DNA of 64,000 bases from Pseudemcibacter sp038106445 (GTDB lineage Bacteria > Pseudomonadota > Alphaproteobacteria > Sphingomonadales > Emcibacteraceae). The notes beneath the pieces are model-generated. The model saw nothing but the letters and a program-made list of their open reading frames with translations, was not told the origin of the DNA and did no database searches. The stretch spans positions 1 through 64,000 of the forward strand of contig JAYODU010000007.1 in the NCBI GenBank assembly GCA_038106445.1, written 5' to 3'. Below, one piece after another: positions 60,048-64,000 of this stretch; the stretch's first letter is position 1; the number at the start of each line of letters is the position of its first letter. The position numbers and the translations under genes are program-made.

Positions 60048-60743
60048 ATGGGATATTTTAAAGGATTTGATAAAGAATTCTGGTCGTTTTTTGATGAACT
60101 TAAAGAAAACAATAACCGTGAATGGTTTACCGATAATAAACCGCGCTATCAGGACCATGTAGTTACACCATGTCTGGATTTTATTGTCGATATGGGCGAA
60201 CGTCTTAAGGATATATCCCCGCATTACACCGCAATCGCCAAAGCAAGCGGCGGTTCCATGTTTCGCATTTACCGCGATGCCCGTTTTTCAGCAGATAAAC
60301 GCCCCTATAAGGAAAATGCAGGTATTCAGTTCCGTCACAAGCTTGGCAAGGATGCCCATGCACCCGGGTTTTACGTGCACCTTCAAAAAGGCCGTATTTT
60401 TTATGGTGGCGGCATATGGCAACCCGAAAACCAGACATTAAACGAAATTCGTGACCGGATATGTTACTATCCCAAAAAATGGCAGGCCGTTATTGAAAAT
60501 GACGATATTATCAATGTTTTTGGCGGTATTGAAGGTGACGGCCTGTCACGCCCCCCGCGCGGCTATGATGCCGATCACAAATATATCGAAGACATTAAAC
60601 GAAAAAGCTTCTTCGCGATGAAAGAGGAAACAGACTATAGAAAAACCATGAAAGCGGACTTTCTGGACGAAGTTGCAAATACATTTGCAGCGACCAGTCC
60701 ATTGCTTGCTTTTATCTGCGATGCCAAGGGAATTAATTTTTAA
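60048..60743 (+). CDS. DUF2461 (TIGR02453) family protein
   Basis: 231 residues. The family hallmark WSFFDELKENNNREWFTDNKPRYQDHV opens it, followed by GGSMFRIYRDARFSADKRPYKENAGIQFRH, and GFYVHLQKGRIFYGGGIWQPE. No signal peptide is present. The biochemical function of DUF2461 is unknown. It begins two bases after the MBL lipoprotein stop, so the pair are co-transcribed. Confidence 0.88.
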   Translation: MGYFKGFDKEFWSFFDELKENNNREWFTDNKPRYQDHVVTPCLDFIVDMGERLKDISPHYTAIAKASGGSMFRIYRDARFSADKRPYKENAGIQFRHKLGKDAHAPGFYVHLQKGRIFYGGGIWQPENQTLNEIRDRICYYPKKWQAVIENDDIINVFGGIEGDGLSRPPRGYDADHKYIEDIKRKSFFAMKEETDYRKTMKADFLDEVANTFAATSPLLAFICDAKGINF

Positions 60744-60778
60744 AGTAATAAATTAGAAAAATAATATAATTTATTGTT

Positions 60779-61564
60779 TTAATTATTTTTTATCTCTGTT
60801 GATTTACCATTTTTATCAACAGCGACCATGATGAAATCGCTGTCTGCACAGAAGGTTCGTTCCCCGGTAAGCAGCTCTTCTCCCCACATTTTAACGTTCA
60901 CCGTAAGTGATTTTGTGCCCACGCGGACCACTTTGGCCGATAAATCAACGATACCGCCAATATGGATCGGCGCACAGAAATTGGTTTTATCAAGGCTCGC
61001 AAGTACCATTACTTCCCGACACCGTCTTGTGGATGCAATAAAACCTGCCTTCGCCATAAGCGAAAGCCCGTGACCACCAAATAATGTGCCGTGATGGTTG
61101 GTATCATCCGCAAAGACAAGTTCCACCATCCGAAGGTCAGCATCCGGTTCCGCATGGCCCCTTTCCGCCATTTTAAGCGCGGACAGCATAATATCATCCA
61201 AATCATGTTCATCCTTGCCCGGCACCGCCACCATATTGAATATGCCGCGGGTACAGATTACCTGCTTCCCGGTAAGCATATCTTCGGCTTTCATCACTAC
61301 TTCAACTTTTAAGGACCGCCTGCCCGCTTTAACCACTGTTGCGGCAAAATCAACGATATTTCCCTTGAACGCCGGTTTTTCAAAATCAATATTATCACAG
61401 GATGCCGTCACAAAATGCCGCCGCCCGTAACGTGTTGCCGCAATGAAGGCCACTTTATCCATATAACTAAGTGCTGCACCGCCAAAAAGCGTTTCATGGT
61501 GATTGATGTTTTTGGGAAAAACAATATCGGTAAGGTGAATTGTACTGTTTGTATGATGGATCAT
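60779..61564 (-). CDS. double-hotdog acyl-CoA thioesterase
   Basis: 261 residues with two tandem 4HBT/hotdog domains. Copy one contains NHHETLFGGAALSYMDKVAFIAATRYG and copy two NHHGTLFGGHGLSLMAKAGFIASTRRC, each with the N-H-x-x-T-L-F-G-G motif of BFIT/YciA-type acyl-CoA thioesterases. It hydrolyses acyl-CoA in the cytosol; chain-length preference is not readable. It starts one base from the GNAT gene, so the two are translationally coupled. Confidence 0.9.
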   Translation of the reverse strand: MIHHTNSTIHLTDIVFPKNINHHETLFGGAALSYMDKVAFIAATRYGRRHFVTASCDNIDFEKPAFKGNIVDFAATVVKAGRRSLKVEVVMKAEDMLTGKQVICTRGIFNMVAVPGKDEHDLDDIMLSALKMAERGHAEPDADLRMVELVFADDTNHHGTLFGGHGLSLMAKAGFIASTRRCREVMVLASLDKTNFCAPIHIGGIVDLSAKVVRVGTKSLTVNVKMWGEELLTGERTFCADSDFIMVAVDKNGKSTEIKNN

Positions 61565-62116
61565 TCAAAAATCCTTGATCATCGTAATAACCGGCACTTC
61601 AACACCGTTATCCGCAACTTTCATTTGGCGCTCCACTTCAACAAAACCGTATTTTTCATATAGTTTAAACCCGACCAGGGTTGCACCAAGCGTCATTTTG
61701 CTAAAGCCGGCATCAAGTGCCGCCTGCTGGCATATATCCATTGTGTAGCTACCCACCCCCTGCCGCGCCCAGTCAGGGTGGCAATACATCGCGCGGATAC
61801 GCGCCCTGTCCGTTTTGGGATCAAGAAGTTCTGAACTGCGCCCCGGCGCATGATTGCCACCATAAAGGGTCGCGCGTTTTCCCCATCCGCCACAACCGAC
61901 AACTGTTTCTTGATCTGTTCCTTCGCCGTGCAGGATAAGAAAATAGGTTTGATCCTCAATTAATGTTGTATCAAGCCCCATGGTCTGATGGGCAACCTGC
62001 AACTGGGCTTCATTAAGGAAATCTTTCTGAAGTTCATATATTGACTTGTCCATCAGGTCGGAAATAATCGAAATATCATCCATTGTTGCCAGCCTGTGGG
62101 TGAATTTTTTACTCAT
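61565..62116 (-). CDS. GNAT-family N-acetyltransferase
   Basis: About 183 residues; the ATG at 62116 has AGGAC upstream and is preferred to the longer frame. GNAT motif A appears as RAMYCHPDWARQGVGSYTMDICQQAAL (about residue 115-140), with YEKYGFVEVER after it. It acetylates an unknown small molecule or protein terminus. Its stop abuts the thioesterase start, an arrangement that may channel acyl-CoA metabolism, but no functional link is proven. Confidence 0.85.
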   Translation of the reverse strand: MSKKFTHRLATMDDISIISDLMDKSIYELQKDFLNEAQLQVAHQTMGLDTTLIEDQTYFLILHGEGTDQETVVGCGGWGKRATLYGGNHAPGRSSELLDPKTDRARIRAMYCHPDWARQGVGSYTMDICQQAALDAGFSKMTLGATLVGFKLYEKYGFVEVERQMKVADNGVEVPVITMIKDF

Positions 62117-62200
62117 AATACCGTCCTGCACTTGCCAAATGTTTGATTTCAAGCTTAATATTTGATCTAGCGTAACAAAACATAAATCGCGGGGTTTGTC

Positions 62201-63160
62201 ATGAATTTTATTAAAGCTTTTTTACTGATTGCAATCGCAGTCTTCACCGTGCCGGCTGGCGCGCATCAGGATCCGGACCAATCCGGCTATATTGAAGTTG
62301 ATGGCGGTAAAATCTGGTACCGGCTCAACGGGCTTGAACATATTGGAAAAACCCCGGCCATAATCGCCATGCATGGTGGCCCCGGCGGCACACACCGTGG
62401 TTTGATGCCCTATGTGGAACTTTCCGATACCTATCCCGTGATCCTTTATGATCAGCTTGGAAATGGCATGTCCGCCAAGTTTGTTGATGATCCGAATGAC
62501 CAGTCAACATGGACCGTTGTACATTTTGTTAAGGAAATCAGCCAGATACGCGAAGCACTAGGGCTTGACGAAGTCATTATCGCAGGTCATAGCTGGGGTG
62601 GCACCTTAAGCGCGGAATATGCCGTTAAAAATGAAGAAGGACTTCGTGCCGCCATATTTGGAAGCCCACTGATCAGCACCCCGCAATGGGTGGCGGATAA
62701 CCGAGAATGGATAAGCCAGATGCCAAAACGCTATCAGGATGCCATTAACAAACACGAAGCGGCCGGAACCTTTGATGATCCTGAATATCGCACTGCGGAG
62801 CAGGCATTTTATGACCGCCATATGTGCCATAGTGGCTGTGTTGACCGCGGATATCGTGATAACGCCAAAGGCGGCAATCGCGATATGTATCAAACCATTT
62901 GGGGACCAAGCGAATTTACCGCCAATGGCACCCTTGCTGATTATGACATCAGCCCACAGCTTCATAGGGTTCAGGTGCCGGTATTGATGATTTGCGGTGA
63001 GTTTGACGAAGCAGCGCCAAAATCATGTAAAAAATTCGCTGATATGGTGCCCGATGCTACAAATGTGGTGGTGCCACAGGCAGGTCATGCCATTTTAAGT
63101 GAAGAGAAAGACATGGTTGTCGCAACTATTCGTGAATTTCTTGCCAAAAAGCTGAAGTAA
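62201..63160 (+). CDS. exported alpha/beta hydrolase (proline iminopeptidase-like)
   Basis: 319 residues with a signal peptide (residues 1-20, cleavage after AGA). Family S33 features are IIAMHGGPGGTHRGLMPY (oxyanion region), the nucleophile elbow GHSWGGTLS (Ser near residue 130), catalytic Asp in GEFDEAAPKS and His in AGHAILSE. Most prolyl iminopeptidases are cytosolic; this one is exported, so it likely trims proline-containing peptides or esters in the periplasm. It is convergent with the VOC gene. Confidence 0.87.
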   Translation: MNFIKAFLLIAIAVFTVPAGAHQDPDQSGYIEVDGGKIWYRLNGLEHIGKTPAIIAMHGGPGGTHRGLMPYVELSDTYPVILYDQLGNGMSAKFVDDPNDQSTWTVVHFVKEISQIREALGLDEVIIAGHSWGGTLSAEYAVKNEEGLRAAIFGSPLISTPQWVADNREWISQMPKRYQDAINKHEAAGTFDDPEYRTAEQAFYDRHMCHSGCVDRGYRDNAKGGNRDMYQTIWGPSEFTANGTLADYDISPQLHRVQVPVLMICGEFDEAAPKSCKKFADMVPDATNVVVPQAGHAILSEEKDMVVATIREFLAKKLK

Positions 63161-63567
63161 TCAGGCGTCTTTGTTTTTATCGTCCCAGATCATGGGTTCC
63201 CAAAGTTCGACCTTGTTTCCGTCCGGATCGATGATCCATGCGAATTTGCCATTTTCGTGTGATTCAGGGCCACTGTGAATTTCAACACCATTTTTGGTAA
63301 GATGCTCAATAATACCTGCCATGTCATCCACACGATAATTTATCATAAAACTTGATGTGCTTGGTGCAAACCATTCGGACCCTTTTTCCGCTACATTCCA
63401 GACGGTCATTCCACCGTCTTCTGCCGTGTCATTCTGCCAGTTGAGAACCGCACCCCCCCCCATACTTCCAGCGAAATACTAAGCATATCACTATACCATT
63501 TGCTTAGTGCTGCATTATCATTTGTTGATTTGAAAAACACACCGCCAATACCGGTAACTTTTGCCAT
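63161..63567 (-). pseudogene. VOC/glyoxalase-family gene frameshifted at a G9 tract
   Basis: The ATG at 63567 has a perfect ribosome site (GGAGGAAG). The first segment reads MAKVTGIGGVFFKSTNDN and SKWYSDMLSISLEVWGG. A run of nine C (63453-63461; G9 on the coding strand) then shifts the frame. The next frame continues AVLNWQNDTAEDGGMTVWN through WIIDPDGNKVELWEPM to 63161, the normal VOC end. Ten or seven Gs would restore one 135-residue protein. The tract could be phase variable, a real mutation or a sequencing error. VOC proteins include glyoxalases and antibiotic-binding proteins. Confidence 0.75.
63453..63461. repeat. C9/G9 homopolymer in the VOC gene
   Basis: Nine consecutive C on the plus strand, the longest G/C mononucleotide run noticed in the window, lying inside a coding region. 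Its length decides the reading frame of the VOC gene. Poly-G tracts of this length mutate by slippage at high rate in many bacteria. Confidence 0.85.
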
Positions 63568-63678
63568 AAATCTTCCTCCCTTGATTTATTAATGCCCTAT
63601 CTAACAATATTTTTATGCTGTTTAGCTACCTGTTAAATTGCACTTCACAGCATTTTGAATTCGGATTATAGTCTGCCC

Positions 63679-64000
63679 ATGACTGAAATCCATTATAGTG
63701 CCTGCCCGCATGACTGCCCATCCACCTGTGCATTGTTGGTGGAAAAAATTGATGATCAAACCATAGGCCGCCTGAACGGAAACCCGGATAACGGCTATAC
63801 GGCCGGGGTAATCTGCGCCAAGGTGGCACGTTACGCCGAACGCACCCATCATCCGGAACGCCTGACCACACCGCTTAAGCGCATCGGGCCAAAAGGATCC
63901 GGTGAATTTGAAGCCATTTCATGGGACGAAGCCCTGGACGCCGTTGCTGATGCCTTACGTGACGCAGGGGCAAAATATGGACCGGAAACCGTATGGCCAT
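63679..64000 (+). CDS. molybdopterin oxidoreductase, N-terminal part (runs off window)
   Basis: From the ATG at 63679 the frame stays open to the window edge. The first 107 residues contain a [4Fe-4S] ligand motif CPHDCPSTC at residues 9-17 with a further Cys at residue 46 (GVICAKVARYAERTHHPERL). LTTPLKRIGPKGSGEFEAISWDEALD then follows, typical of the DMSO reductase/formate dehydrogenase-like superfamily. No Tat signal is seen at this start, so it is probably cytosolic. The catalytic domain and molybdenum ligand lie outside this window, so the substrate cannot be assigned. Confidence 0.9.
   Translation, partial: MTEIHYSACPHDCPSTCALLVEKIDDQTIGRLNGNPDNGYTAGVICAKVARYAERTHHPERLTTPLKRIGPKGSGEFEAISWDEALDAVADALRDAGAKYGPETVWP

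Noticed and set aside
1..64000. CRISPR arrays, insertion sequences and prophage modules
   Set aside because: No regularly spaced repeats, transposase or integrase motifs, or phage structural genes were seen on either strand.

Overview
This 64 kb window carries chromosome-type genes of a Gram-negative bacterium. The evidence is the many lipobox lipoproteins, Sec and Tat export signals, a Trk potassium channel subunit, a PQQ dehydrogenase and a periplasmic-type KatG. Gene content (Sel1 arrays, PQQ enzymes, DUF924, DUF2461, P1 peptidase, DUF6090) and a moderately AT-rich composition fit a marine-type proteobacterium, most likely an alphaproteobacterium. That placement is inference. No insertion sequence, prophage, integrase or CRISPR array was seen.

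Layout. 0.1-4.8 kb: four exported Sel1-repeat proteins interrupted by an AhpD-like protein. 4.8-10.6 kb: a decayed stretch with fragments of regulators, an MBL/beta-CASP nuclease, a sensor and a GFA-family enzyme, plus two related lipoproteins, a tRNA-Cys and an intact P1 peptidase. 10.6-24 kb: a long minus-strand block with an M20 deacylase, a complete Opp/Dpp-type peptide ABC transporter, aldehyde dehydrogenase, SDR, sulfatase and gamma-glutamyltransferase. This looks like peptide or acyl-amino-acid uptake and breakdown. 24-32 kb: a nonsense-interrupted MerR regulator facing a well-preserved MerR-type promoter and tpm, an exported KatG, a broken trypsin-like protease, a PQQ dehydrogenase and an exported TIM-barrel isomerase. 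32-36 kb: upp, a 2OG oxygenase and psuG/psuK, i.e. pseudouridine and uracil salvage. 37-44 kb: DoxX, two tandem exported RidA-like proteins, a GNAT/deacetylase chimera, a LysR regulator and TrkH. 44-48 kb: acyl-CoA dehydrogenase, hotdog dehydratase, an MddA fragment and an M19-type dipeptidase. 48-55 kb: four tandem exported FAD amine-oxidase paralogues, the most striking locus. 55-64 kb: small membrane proteins, diaminopropionate ammonia-lyase, MBL and alpha/beta hydrolases, thioesterase, a VOC gene with a G9 tract, and the start of a molybdopterin oxidoreductase.

Two themes stand out. First, several exported enzymes could act together: FAD amine oxidases would yield imines and H2O2, the exported RidA-like pair could hydrolyse imines, the exported KatG could remove H2O2, and the cytosolic diaminopropionate ammonia-lyase makes 2-aminoacrylate, the classical RidA substrate. 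This linkage is inference; the loci lie up to 30 kb apart. Second, the window is unusually rich in broken genes. At least seven in-frame stops, three homopolymer frameshifts, one probable lost start codon and six or more abrupt joins between partial genes were read by hand. This suggests a genome undergoing reduction, although some homopolymer shifts could be sequencing errors.
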